This document shows, piece by piece, positions 10,111-21,412 of a stretch of DNA of 64,000 bases. Origin of the DNA: Galeopsis tetrahit. Taxonomy: Eukaryota > Streptophyta > Magnoliopsida > Lamiales > Lamiaceae. A program made the translations under genes and the position numbers. How positions within the stretch are numbered: the first letter of the stretch is position 1; each line of letters opens with the position of its first letter. The notes under the pieces were generated by a model. The model was not told the DNA's origin, did no database searches, and was given only the letters and a program-made list of their open reading frames with translations. Where the stretch lies: the NCBI GenBank assembly GCA_963675135.1, contig OY776119.1:78795727-78859726 (forward strand), in the 5' to 3' direction.

Positions 10111-13100
10111 TTATCAAAAAAGCACATGATTCCTCTGAGATTTTCTTATGATCTGTGTACATCGAAGTCATTTATAAAAAAAATCACATGCTGACAAAAA
10201 AATATGTTGAACAATTAGGACCAATACAGTTAAAAGGCATTTTCCCGAACTAACTATTCAGAGGCACATCATCGATGCCATTAAAACCAAATTAATTCTT
10301 CAACTTTTCAATGAAAATTCCTTTTTATTTTCTAAAAGAGATCACCTATTCGGCCATACTGTTAAATTCCGAGAACCAGCTACCTGTTAGGCATTACAGT
10401 TAAATACCAACTAATTTTTCTCACCAAGTTACCAACTTACCAGGAGTGACAAGAGCAGATGAAGAATCCCGCTTTTCTGATTTCTGACTTTCCCTTGTGT
10501 TTTTTGTCGAAGTTGTTACATGATTTCGTCCCACATCTTTGCCAGTCTGAGAAACAGGATGTGTATCAGATCCTCCCTGTTTCCTCATTAATTGCCATCT
10601 TAACAGTATGTCACCCATTCCAGTAGCAGCTCGAACAGCAGAATTTGCAGCTGCTGTACGCATTTTATCATCTTCTTCCTTGTTAACCTGGAAAATAAGA
10701 GAGATATTAGGAAAATCTTAAAAATACATCCTGGACAGTATAGCAGAAATTTAACATAAATACCTTTGTTGATCTTGCACTATTTTCAGGCTGCATTTAC
10801 ACAAAATTAAGATAGAGTTTGCAGTGTTTCTACCAGGAAATAGGAAAAGCAAATAGAGTGGAACAAACAAATTAAGAACTGGGAGCATACTACATTAAGT
10901 TTTTGCGACTTTTCAGTTTCAGCCTGCTTTTTCTCCAATTCTTCAAGAGCTTTACGATTTATTGTTGTGATTTGTTGCCTAACATCTGAGGTGATGCTAG
11001 TTTTGTGCCTTTGCTTCTCTATATCAACCCGCTGCAGAGATAATTAGAAATTGGCTAGAGAAATAAAGATACTCTTATGCAAAAGCTGACTTTACTTGGA
11101 AAAGATCTAAAGAAAGATAGAAATAAGAATCATTAAATAAAAAGAAAAAAAAAGTGAAGCATGGAACCTAACCTGTTTGGAAATTCTGATGATATTAGAT
11201 ATAAGCCCACGCATCCTCTCTTCCATGCACTGAAAAGCAGTATTCCACAACTGATTAATGGTTCAGTAATGCTTTGTTATGGACAGGTTTTCAATTGAAA
11301 ACAGTAATTATAATTCTCCATATGAGTTACACGTGTATCAGAGTTAATGACTATGAAGTTTAGGTAAATCATAAATATTTCAGGATAAGATAGATTACAT
11401 CAGCTTCACTTCCCATGTTGGAAGATTTACTGGTGCCAACATAAAACTATTTAAACATAATAAGATCACTTATGCAACATGGTTCCTCCCTTGAGAAGAA
11501 ATAAGAGAATCACTTTTTGAGCAAAATTGCATCTGTCAAAGTCTCACCAAAGACAAGCATTTTTCCACATCGTTGCTCATATTCTTTAATCCGCATTTTG
11601 CGACTGTCAGAAAGCATACACATAAAAATATTTCAACCTTTATGATGCAAAAATAATATCCAGAAACAGATTTGAGTGAAGATCATTAAAAAAAAAAAAA
11701 AAAAGCAAAGATTGTTATTTAGGAAAGACTCACTTATTTCCATCAGTTTCTTCTGAAGTGGAATCTTCTGCAACATAAGCTTTTCTTCTTCTTGAACAAC
11801 CCGGCGAGATGCCTCTGAAATCCGGCTATCTTCCTTGGGGCCAGAAAAGAGTTGTTCCTCCTCCTCCTGTATAATATCACAAGACCGCAAAACTTATAAA
11901 TTGCGCCAACGACTAAAAGCAAAAAAAAAAAAAAAAAAGGGTGAGTGTGTGTGTGTGGAGAGGAGCATGTGTGTTTCTTGTATGATGTTGAGGTTGCTTT
12001 AGGAAGAGTTACCCTGAGATTAATTCCGGTTACTCCAGTGACATCATTCAAATGTTCACTGCTCTGATCCAGAAAGCCTCCAGGCACCTTTTGCTTCTTA
12101 CTGTTCAAGTATTTTTGTGGGAAATCACTAATAGTAAAAACAAATAATCTGCTTCAAGAACTTCACCCATAGAGATCTGTACCAATAAATAGCCTCACCT
12201 TGGTGGAGGCGATGATCCAGGTGCTTCCATTGGCTTCTTCTGGCCAACCAAGGGCTTTTTAGGGGGAGTCTTGGAATTGATTCCAGACCCAATAGGAGAT
12301 GTTAGAGGAGACATTCGAGAACTTGACTGACAATACAAAAAGAGATTAGATTACTATTATTACAATAAGTAACATAAACAATTGTCATAATGTTTTATGA
12401 AACAACAGTTCGCCAACAACTCCCCCACCAAAAAACAATTATTTTTTGTGGAATTACAACTTCTGATAGAGAATAAATAAAATTAGAAAAAGTGAAGACA
12501 GGCCGGAGCTAGATAGATGAGTGAGTACTAGGTTAACCACCAGAGAAACTAAAGCAGGAAAAGGAACAAATACAAGCAAACCTTAAACAATCCTTTCTTT
12601 TGTAAGAGCTTATTAGAAAGCTTCCAACATTCTAGAGGGGCAGGTTTTTTCAGAATGTAAAATGCATGAAAATTTGACTTGTATCTGACATAAAATTACA
12701 TGATCCTTCCAAGACTTGCTAAATACATCACCCCTTATCTTGTATTACCCATTTAATTAATAGTGACGTGAAGCAAGATAGTGACCGCCACAAGAAAGGA
12801 CATTAAAGCATCAATTGTTCAGTTGCGTACACCCCAAAAAAGAAGTGGCCATAACACATATCCATAAAACACAGCCACAAATGTAAGATATAACAATAAC
12901 TTGGGAATTGACTCAACCAGGGCGGCAAAGGAACTTAATATTTGAAGATCCAGGATATGACGAGATTTGAAACATTCTGTTTCACCATCCAATATGGTCA
13001 AGAACCTAGACGTCATACATGTTTCTGAAGGAATGTACATTTGCAAAGAGTACAGCTGCTTTTTGAAAGAGGTCATAATTCCACCAATAAAACTAAGGAA

Positions 13101-13938
13101 GTAATTAATCATCATGGAGGATAAGTCAACTGTAATAAGCCTCGATGCTCACTGGATAAACTACCAATATAGACATCTTTAAAATACATTAATTTTAAAA
13201 AGGCTAGTTGACAGTTTATATCCACAAATATTTTTATTCATCTCATGGCTTATTCCACACACACCATAGAATGAATTTTTCATCCATATTTGTACATATG
13301 GAATCTGCCAAGAAAGGTGATCTCATGAACCTATTTTGAAACCAAGCATCAAGGAAGGTACAACAAGAAATCGGAGAGTCATCAAACACCAAACTGGATT
13401 AGAAACTGAAATTGCGGGCACCAGAGACGTGGGTGGTACAAATCCTGATCTAGATGGCTGCATCTCAAAAGTTTCATCCTTCAAATTCCCTGATGTAGTA
13501 CTACCTATTTTAACAGTTGGAGAAGAAAAGGAAGATAATACATGTGAGGAAGACAACTGGGCTTTATGTTGTTCATTTGACTGATCAAACGGCTCCTGCC
13601 TCACATGAGTCATTGACGAAACCTGATTCTGTTGCAGTGCTACGTTTCTGTTCATGTGAGTCAAACTTCCAGCTGGCATTCTCTTAGAATCACTAAGAGG
13701 ATGAGACCTATCGAACATAGGCATGTTTGTCATATTTATGGCCCTGGGTGTTGGCCCCAAGTGATTAACAACCATATTCGGATGAGATGGAGGCTGCTTC
13801 ATCTGGGGATCATGAGATTGTGGTCAGGTAGGTGTTGAAGATGCAGCATTAATTGCATGGAAAGGCGAATAGCTACTCTCAGCACCTCCATATGCAGGAA
13901 GAGATGTTTATGAGAGTTGCATATGCTGTTGCTTATTA

Positions 13939-14254
13939 TGATACACATCAAATATATATTAGATATTATAGTAATTTACTTTAATTAATAAAGTGGCCGG
14001 GCTTTAGTAATCTAGGGTTTAGTCTTTTATATATTGTATTTGTCTTCTCTAGGGAGATTATCTTAGAGATCATTATTTATGGCTTAGGCTTGGGACTCGG
14101 CCGTTAGGCTTGGGACGGGATCATTCCCGTAGGAATCGGCCATTAGGCTTGGACGGGATTATTCCCGGTGTTATCTTATTTTCCTTGCAATATATTCAAT
14201 CTTATTTCCTTTACTTTCGGTGAGGTGTGTGTATCCATTCTCTTAACTCTAACA
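13939..14254 (+). mobile_element. Solo LTR, probably Ty1/copia, inside TAF4 exon 5
   Basis: The element runs from TGATACACATC to CTCTAACA (TG...CA ends, 316 bp) and is flanked by TATTA on both sides (13934-13938, 14255-14259). The TAF4 reading resumes across the site (...SLKQVL / NKQQHMQ...) if the element and one TATTA are discounted. It has no internal region, binding site or second LTR, so it is the product of LTR-LTR recombination. The copia assignment rests on the short length and end sequence. Confidence 0.85.
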
Positions 14255-15540
14255 TATTAAGTACCTGCTTTAGTGAATCTGCTTGGGTTTCCACCTCGCA
14301 TGATTGGGCTGCAATATTGTCGTTTGTTGGGCTGCTTAAGTCTGTTGGTAGTTGTTTGCAGAAAGTTGTCACATGAGATATGTTAGCAGAAGAGGTGGTT
14401 TATGAAGCAAGTTTAGATTGGCTGGGTAAGAGATGGATTTGCACCATTTGAAGGCACTTGCATTCGTCGTGCATGGGCCTGAGGCTGTGACTGAAATTGA
14501 TTGGGTGCAGTCTGTGAGTTCCTGAGCTGATTAAATTTCTGGAATTAATCAGCCTACATTTCCAGGTTACAAGTCTACTATATATGCATTAAAAGACCAG
14601 ATATTTTGTCACTTACTTGAGCCTGCAGGTTGTATTGAGCTTGAGCTAATTTTAACATTTGGTCCCCGACAATACTCCTCATATGTGTGGTAAAATCATA
14701 TTAAGAAATCTCACATTTCTGGAAGCTAACTATCATTGTCAGCATAAAGTACTAGGGCTCGGGTTTTGCCATTCTAGAGGAGAGGTTATTACTCACAAAG
14801 TAATAAGATGTTAAAAAGTACCTTCATTTTAAAGTAAAGCGTTTGAAGTTGCTCAACCCTGACCTTGTCAAGGTGGGGTTTTATAATAGGAAGCAACATG
14901 CTAAACGTAACTGGATTGTTCAATCTTCTTAAACTGGTACCTGGATGTTGATTGCTCATTCCGGAGGTCATTGCCTGTTGGTTTCTCATCATCATTCCAG
15001 TGATATGTTGATTCACTGGTGGTATGACATGTTCACTACTGATGCCCATATTGGTCCGTTGGTTTCCTTTACCTGTTAAGAAAGACTGTTGATCTTTGAA
15101 ATCCATTGGCAACGGTTGTTGATCATTTGACCTCATAGCCATAGATGCATGATGACTGATGTATTGTGCTTTGTCCATTTGTGATTCTTTCTCTGGGTTT
15201 GGTTCATGATCTAGCCCTTGGATATTGATGGGTTGTTCTGCAGATGTTTGCATACCCATAGGTTGGGATGATGAGAAAGTGTTCCGTTCATCCCACAGTT
15301 GTGAGCGAGCATCAATCGAGGGGTTATGTACCAAAGAATTAGATTCATGGGAAGAGTTATCGCCCTCTTTCCTATTGTGAGAGTCAGAAGACTCAGAACC
15401 GTGTATTTGTAAATCTACTTGAGATGAATGCTGCTTGTTTTCCTCCATAGCCATGAGATTTTGCCCACTTTGAAAATTAGCAATCCCATCAAGGCTGGAA
15501 GTTTGCCATTGTGAAAGAAACTGACTTTGACTGCTTAGGG

Positions 15541-17145
15541 CTGGCCACAGTTATTGGATTGCATGGACGAGAAAAAAAAAATGACATTACATAGAATGGA
15601 TCAATAATTTTTTTTTTTAAGAAGCAAAATTAAGGCACGCGCAATCATGGTTTTCGCGCTTTTGGAATGGAAAACTGCAATGCTCTTCAGTTCTTATAAA
15701 CCTTTAGTTATAAACTGCATACTTCTTTCACGTATAATTATAAATTGATGATACTAGCTTGTAGCTCGTTATAAACCTTTTATAGTATGGGAATTATAAA
15801 TATAGGAAAAGTTGCTATATCCTCATTCCTCAAGTTAGAATATGGAACTGAGTTCTGATATAATCTTCATTCCTCCACTCTTACAATATTTAATGGAAAG
15901 GGTATTATTGATCACAGAAAAATCATTCTTCAGTCTTGAAAAGATGATGGACAACTTATCAAGGTATCAGACGGTCAGACCACAATGGCAATATTTGCAC
16001 AAATATGTTGTTCACTTAAAGTGACCTCACAATCTTCAATTCCATTCAAGAAATCAACACAACTAAAGTAACTACTCCTTTAGACTCTAGATGTGAATAT
16101 AAATCTGACTCCAAGATGAAAATAAATCTGACTTAGAGGTGATGAAGAAAAAACTTGCTACAAGTTGGCCATAAATATATGATCTATTTGAATTTCTTAT
16201 GCAGCAATGGAATAAGAAACCATTTTTCTCCCACAAAGCAATTTAAAAATTCATAATATATAGTTTAAAGAAAGAGAACAGTAAAAAGCTGATCAAGTCA
16301 TCAAGGCCGTTTGTTACTTTTTATACAGTTCACCAATTTTTCTGTAGATTTCTTCGGATCTAAAAACAATAAGAATGGAAATAGCCCCCACCAAAGAAAA
16401 ATATAACCAAATGCCTATCTGGCATAGTTGCTAGAGGCACACAAAGGGGCCTTTCTAGCGCCCAAGGCACAAGACATGCGTGTGAGGATATCTAATGATT
16501 TGTTGGCCAAATAGACTATACAAGTGGGACCTGCAATAAGCACATGCTGTGTAAGAAAGCAGTTCTCTCTCAAAACCAACTTGCCTGGAGAAAGGTTCTT
16601 TGTACTTGCTAGAACTCCCAGAACCATTGGAGGGCTTACTCCTTTCAGGAGAAAGGTTCCTTCCTTACTATTGTGACTCCATGTAAATAGTTGTTTATAA
16701 GCAAAAGGAGTTTCTCCTCTTGTACGGTTGTACCCTTTCATAAGTACTGGTAGAACACCAGGAAACACCCACTACACATTACTCAAGTAGGATAGGGTTA
16801 ACCTCGATGCTAAGAATAAGTATTGGCAGAGCCACAAGGGTTTCCATGAGATAAGTATTGCAAAGTATATGACCAGCAAGAAGTCTGAGAAGCCAGATAA
16901 CGAGCAAGAACATGATAACATCTTGAAAACGTTTAATATTCCTACTGTGTTAATGGGAAGCACATTTTAATTCTGACAAAATCTATTTTTTCTACTATAA
17001 TAAAGACTTTATTGAGAAAGGAATAAACCGAAAGTTAATTTCAGAAAACTTGATACTAGTCTGCCACTTGGTTTTGAATCTTGCAGCAATCAGATAGGAT
17101 TGCACATTAGCACCTAAAATGTGAACTAAGTAATCTTGCAGCAAT
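15541..17145. other. TAF4 intron 2, distal part, nothing further recognised
   Basis: Lies between TAF4 exons 2 and 3. An antisense ORF at 16415-16768 (117 codons) has no domain I recognise and no supporting context, so I do not call it. The remainder is ordinary AT-rich intron. Confidence 0.5.
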
Positions 17146-17945
17146 CAGAGATGGACGTTCGTCAGGGCCAGGGGGGGGGGGGGGGGGCACTGGCCCCCCG
17201 GAAATTTTGGAAATTTGTAAGGGTTATATATTCGACGCTTGATATAAATTCACATATGTTGGGTTGGTAAAGCAGTTAGCCTCTGTTTTTTCTCTAAAAG
17301 GTCAATGCCTCAAGCCCTGACCATGGCTTTTTTTATGCTGTTCAGTTTTCCACTGATTTCAGTGGTCCTTCTTTTAGTTACTATGTTTTCATGAGTAATG
17401 GAACCTATATGTTTGATACAAAAATTATTAAATTAATCATGTTATAATTGAACACCATTTATCAAGTGTATAAGTTTTCAATTTAGTTACTTTATTTTAT
17501 TTACAATAGTTGTATCTCTATTTTAGATTTTTACCCTCAAGTTCCATCATAATTTTCTCATGGTTTTTTTCCCGTAATTATTTATTTTTATCCAAATCTT
17601 TTACATCAATTTTCAAGACCTCAACACACTAATTTATAATTTAATTAATTGAACCTTCTATACAAAATATTTTATGTATATATTTATATAATTATAAAAA
17701 AAAAATTAATTTTTTTTAGAATTTATAGTTCACTAGAAGAAAAACAGTATTTTGGCAAGGGCAACAACGAGTGTCGTTTGAACCGAGGGAATAGACGAGG
17801 AGAGGCACTTTCGGCAAGTAGCGAGGGCATTAGCGAGTGCATAGTAACTCTCACTATTTGGTGAGCATTATAGAAAGGGGAGAGCCAAATGATATATAGC
17901 ATTTTAATTGGAGCCCCAATAACAAAATTCCTGAGTCTGTCACTG
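17146..17945. mobile_element. Possible hAT-like relic in TAF4 intron 2
   Basis: The left end CAGAGATGGACGTTCGTCAGG leads into a 17-G run and TGGCCCCCCGGAAATTTTGG. The right end CTGAGTCTGTCACTG is, inverted, CAGTGACAGACTCAG. These resemble the CAGTGGCGGAGCCAG ends of a widespread plant hAT family. A motif (AATCTTGCAGCAATCAGA) also occurs twice just before the left end. No 8-bp duplication was found, so this is tentative. Confidence 0.35.
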
Positions 17946-18684
17946 TTGGTAACCCTTTCATGATATTTATTCAATCTTCTTTCTAAACTATGAATTTTCA
18001 ACTAACCCTTTTCTACTCACAAAGCTAAGCATACCTCATACCACGGCTTGCATGTTACAACAACACCTTAGGTTAAAGCCACATCATATGTTTTACATTT
18101 CACTTAAAGACCCTAAAGGCTAAATCCAAATTTCTTCGCCTTGTCTCATTAAAGATCCCTGATTTTTTCACTTCTCCAAAAAAATCCAAACGAAGGGACC
18201 TCATTATCGTCAACCAAGGGTTAACTATAGAATTTTGCTTTCTTTTCTCTAAAATATTGAATCCCAGTTAGATGTATATTATAGCAATCAAGGGTAACCT
18301 TCATCAAAACTTAAGCTACCAAAACACAATCAAATATATAATAAAACAACAAACCATAAATCCCATTCACAATTTATATCTAAATCAAAATTCAACTAAA
18401 CTAACTCAAATTAGTCAATTCGATGGAAATATTACCAGCATCCAAGTCGGAGGGTTTTTTCTGCGATGTGGAAGGACTGCCTTCAATTTCTCTGTTCAAT
18501 TCCGCAGTGAAAGCCTCCACGTAGGTGCCAGAATGCATTGTTTCATCCTGCAACGACGTTCACATTCAGTAGAAAAAAAATGGAGCAAAAATTGAAAATA
18601 ATAACATATGAAAAACAGGCAAGGCTTTTTTCTTTTTTTCTTTACCTCGTCTTCCGGGAGGAATTTCATGATGTTGGGGTCCAT

Positions 18685-19574
18685 CAGAATCCAACAATCC
18701 AACCCTGCTTTACTGAAGCAAATTGTCAAGTAGCAAACACTTTGGGATCAGATGGTAAGAGATTTATAGGGTGAAAAATGTGCAGAAATAAAATGAAAAT
18801 AATGAGATGAATCGGTTTGTGTATGTATTAGTTTATATAAAAAGTGCAGAAAATATTGAGCAAAAATTAACAAGAAATCCATTCTTGAACAGTTAAAAGA
18901 AAATCTCGAATCCAGAAAGCATAAAGCATAAATTGATGAATAATAACGTATGAGAGCTGGGTAAGGCATTTTGGGGAAAGCAGTATGCCTTTTCTAAAGC
19001 AGTATCCCTTATGTCATTATCAAAGCAATATAGCAACCGCAACACATATGCATTTTCCAAAGAATCAAATATACATATGCCGTCGAAATAATCATATCTG
19101 ATTTCTCTAAGATTCATTCAAACAATGTCTCGCAGCTCTAATTCGCATAATTTCCTAATGAATTTCCCTACTTACCTTCACGCTGCAATCTCGGACTGCT
19201 AAGCCGCCACCTTCACGACGCCGCTTGGGAGACAGTGGCAGGCTGGGGTTTTCGTTCTCAATTTGGGGGGAGTGGGATTGAGAGTGAGATTACCGTTTCA
19301 ATTTTTCAATTCCTTACTTTTCTGAGACAAAATAACCGAATTACCTTCAGAAAAAGAAAAGAAAAATAACCGAATGAATGGAATAAAAAAAAATACGATA
19401 GCTGATAGGGGCAACAACATTTTACAGTCTTTATTCTTTAATACTATTGCCTCCATTATAATAAACTATTTCTATTGCATTTAATTATATTATTCTCTCT
19501 CAAATCACTATCACATTTAATATATTCATTTATTATATTACTACAGGCAATTTTTGTAATTTTCTTTTCATTTA
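18685..19574. other. Upstream region of the TAF4 locus
   Basis: The region upstream of the TAF4 start on the minus strand. A GC-richer patch around 19185-19265 (GCCGCCACCTTCACGACGCCG) may be the 5' untranslated region or a promoter-proximal segment, perhaps with a leader intron. No other gene seen. Confidence 0.4.
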
Positions 19575-19865
19575 TGATTCGGATGGAATTTACACTATTT
19601 AGATGCATATTTGAAGCTCATTTGATGTTGATTTCATTGAATTATACATTGAATATGATTGTTTAATCCGAAATGAGAGAAAGGTTGTGTTTTGTCGATT
19701 TTGTAGGAAATACGATGGAATTTGGAGCAAAACACCAACCATACTTTACTGGATCAGGAAGAGAAATGCACGGTTGGATTCGTCTCGAAAAACGGAGTGG
19801 AATGAAAAAAAGAATCGAGTCAATCGGAGGTCGGAAGCTCGAGATACGAAGAGACGAAAAAGCAT

Positions 19866-20034
19866 ACCCGGGTAGAAACGACCCGGGCGGGTCACTTCGA
19901 CCCGGGCAAGGGCAGATTTTGTGGAGGTTCGAATTTCGCCCGGGTGAAACCCACCCGGCCGGGTGGTTTCGACCCGGGCAAGGTTAAAAAGGCATTTGCT
20001 TCGTCTTTTGGCCGGGTGGGAGCCACCCGGCCGG
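19866..20034 (+). repeat. CCCGGG-motif cluster with 16-bp palindrome in the LTR
   Basis: ACCCGGG or GACCCGGGC occurs about four times, and CCACCCGGCCGGGTGG (a perfect 16-bp palindrome) and CCACCCGGCCGGGT also occur, within 170 bp of otherwise AT-rich LTR upstream of the TATA box. The array is conserved in the right LTR (about 26560-26728). It is in the place of U3 regulatory sequence and is rich in CG and CHG methylation sites. Confidence 0.75.
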
Positions 20035-20120
20035 GTCACATCATTTTCGGGGTTTTTGGCCCATTTTCTCCATATTTCAAGGGCCTAATTGCAAAATTAA
20101 TTCAAGACTTCTACCCCAAC

Positions 20121-20128
20121 TATAAATA
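20121..20128 (+). promoter_or_regulatory. TATA box of the 5' LTR
   Basis: CAACTATAAATAGACC is a textbook TATA box in the middle of the LTR. Transcription of the element should start about 30 bases downstream, at the start of R. The duplicate in the right LTR is at 26815-26822. Confidence 0.75.
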
Positions 20129-21270
20129 GACCAAATTTGAGTTTTAAAGGGGAGTCTCTTACTCCTTTTACAAGCAATTCCACACACACATTCACATAGT
20201 TGTAGGTGTTCTTCATTTTTAGTTTAGATTCTTCATTAAATTAGATAGATTAGTGGTTTTTACTTCAAATCAAGCTACGATTATCACCGGACATCGTCTA
20301 TTACATCGTTTTGTAGCTACATTTTCGTGATCAAGGTGATATTAATCTATTTTGCCATTTATTTTGGTATTTTCTTAATTTCTTCAATCTCTTGTTATTC
20401 TACTATGAGTTTGATGTTATTAGTTGTTTTAACCATGGAATTCTCTTCTAGAACCATGGGCTAAGCTCTTATTGCCTTAGGTGTGAATGTTTTGATGGGT
20501 GTTTAGTGTAATTATAGATTAATTGCATGATTAGCTTAGGAATTGGGTGTATATGTTTCTAGTGTTGTAATTTTCATGATTCAATTGATTAATTCACCCT
20601 ATTAGCTAGCATTGTTAGTTTTGTCGACTTCAATGACCGTATTGGGTTGCATGATTAAGAGTGTGTGTATGAGCTTGAATTAATCAATGAGAATTAACAT
20701 AGTAATTAGCTACACCGATCGGGGGTTGATTGCTTAGATCGACGACACTAGACACTAGTCGATTAGAGGTCGTCTATTAGATTATTGAGAGGGCGTCTCA
20801 TAAACATTAGTAACCGTGTTGAACGTGTTTATGAGACACTATCTTAGGAGCTTATGGTATTGATTAGACTATATAATTGCTAATCGATGCACGTGTTCAC
20901 CTAAGCCTCACAAGGGATTGGTCTACACACACGAGTGATAGCCTTTAGCTTAATCCAAAACCATAGTTTAATTCATGCAATTGGTTCGTTAACTCATTGA
21001 ATTACCCACAAAACGGAAACACCCGAGACAATACTCTCACCTTGCACTTTCGAAAGGAAGTTAGATATATTGTTGTTGCTTTGTTCATTTCTTCTTGTTT
21101 AGTTCATCTAGTTTCATACTTGTCTTTAAATTCCCGAAAATCAAACAAACAAGCTTAGTTACTACAATGGCATGATAACTTGCAACTTTAGGGATTCATT
21201 GGCACTTAATTAAATCCTTGGAACGAAAATATACTTGGGAAAAACTTATCCAAAAATACGAACAAGTCAA

Positions 21271-21288
21271 TGGCGCCGCTGCCGGGGA
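21271..21288 (+). other. Primer-binding site
   Basis: TGGCGCCGCTGCCGGGGA begins one base after the left LTR. It is the primer-binding site type common in plant Ty3/gypsy elements (Athila/Tat/Ogre-like), usually ascribed to a tRNA 3' end such as tRNA-Arg. I did not verify which tRNA. Confidence 0.85.
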
Positions 21289-21412
21289 TTTAAGCGAGTG
21301 TTGTTAGTGAAACTTAGAGTTTGTTAAGTGTTATTGGTAGTAGCATTTCTTTTTTATTTTTTTTTGTTTTCGTTCATCTTTGTGGGCTTTGACATTTTCC
21401 TTTTGTAGGTGC

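Larger units (their letters stand above)
7166..18684 (-). pseudogene. TAF4: TFIID subunit 4 (TAF4/TAF4b), 14 exons, disrupted
   Basis: TAF4 is a nuclear TFIID subunit that pairs with TAF12 through a histone fold. Exons in transcription order: 18646-18684 (MDPNIMKFLPEDE), 18436-18547, 14822-15540, 14617-14718, 13395-14538, 12199-12326, 12013-12100, 11734-11866, 11548-11603, 11173-11229, 10894-11031, 10764-10790, 10441-10687, 7166-7365. The RST motif (LLPIIKPHLDK..LQTLYFKMK) ends exon 3 and should continue in exon 4 (HMRSIVGDQML). Exons 6-14 carry the C-terminal TAF4 domain (EEEEQLFSGPKEDSR, CMEERMRGLISNIIRISKQ, VNKEEDDKMRTAAAN, SVKDVIAALEREPQMSK) and are intact. Damage: TAA at 14701-14703; a 1-bp loss near 14410-14420; TAA at 14400-14402; a solo LTR at 13939-14254; TAA at 13908-13910; TGA at 13824-13826. 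With LTR, one TSD copy and the 1-bp loss discounted, exon lengths sum to 2,880 nt (959 residues), and phases agree throughout. Read as is, the product would stop at about 295 residues, inside the RST domain. I infer a pseudogene or a strongly truncated allele. Confidence 0.85.
19575..21269 (+). repeat. Left (5') LTR
   Basis: Starts TGATTCGGATGGAATTTACAC and ends ACAAGTCA. It contains a GC-rich CCCGGG/CCGGCCGG cluster near 19866-20034 and a TATAAATA box at 20121-20128. It matches 26269-27963 base for base at an offset of 6,694, apart from scattered substitutions. The ORFs of 60-105 codons in it are not genes. Confidence 0.93.

Noticed and set aside
13336..13838. Plus-strand ORFs opposite TAF4 exon 5
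   Set aside because: Antisense shadows of the TAF4 Gln/Ser-rich exon.
16415..16768. Minus-strand ORF of 117 codons in TAF4 intron 2
   Set aside because: No domain is recognised, the ORF lies within an intron, and there is no splice or promoter support.
19673..20129. ORFs of 61-104 codons repeated in both LTRs
   Set aside because: They fall in non-coding LTR sequence and are identical only because the LTRs are; no domain or start context supports them.
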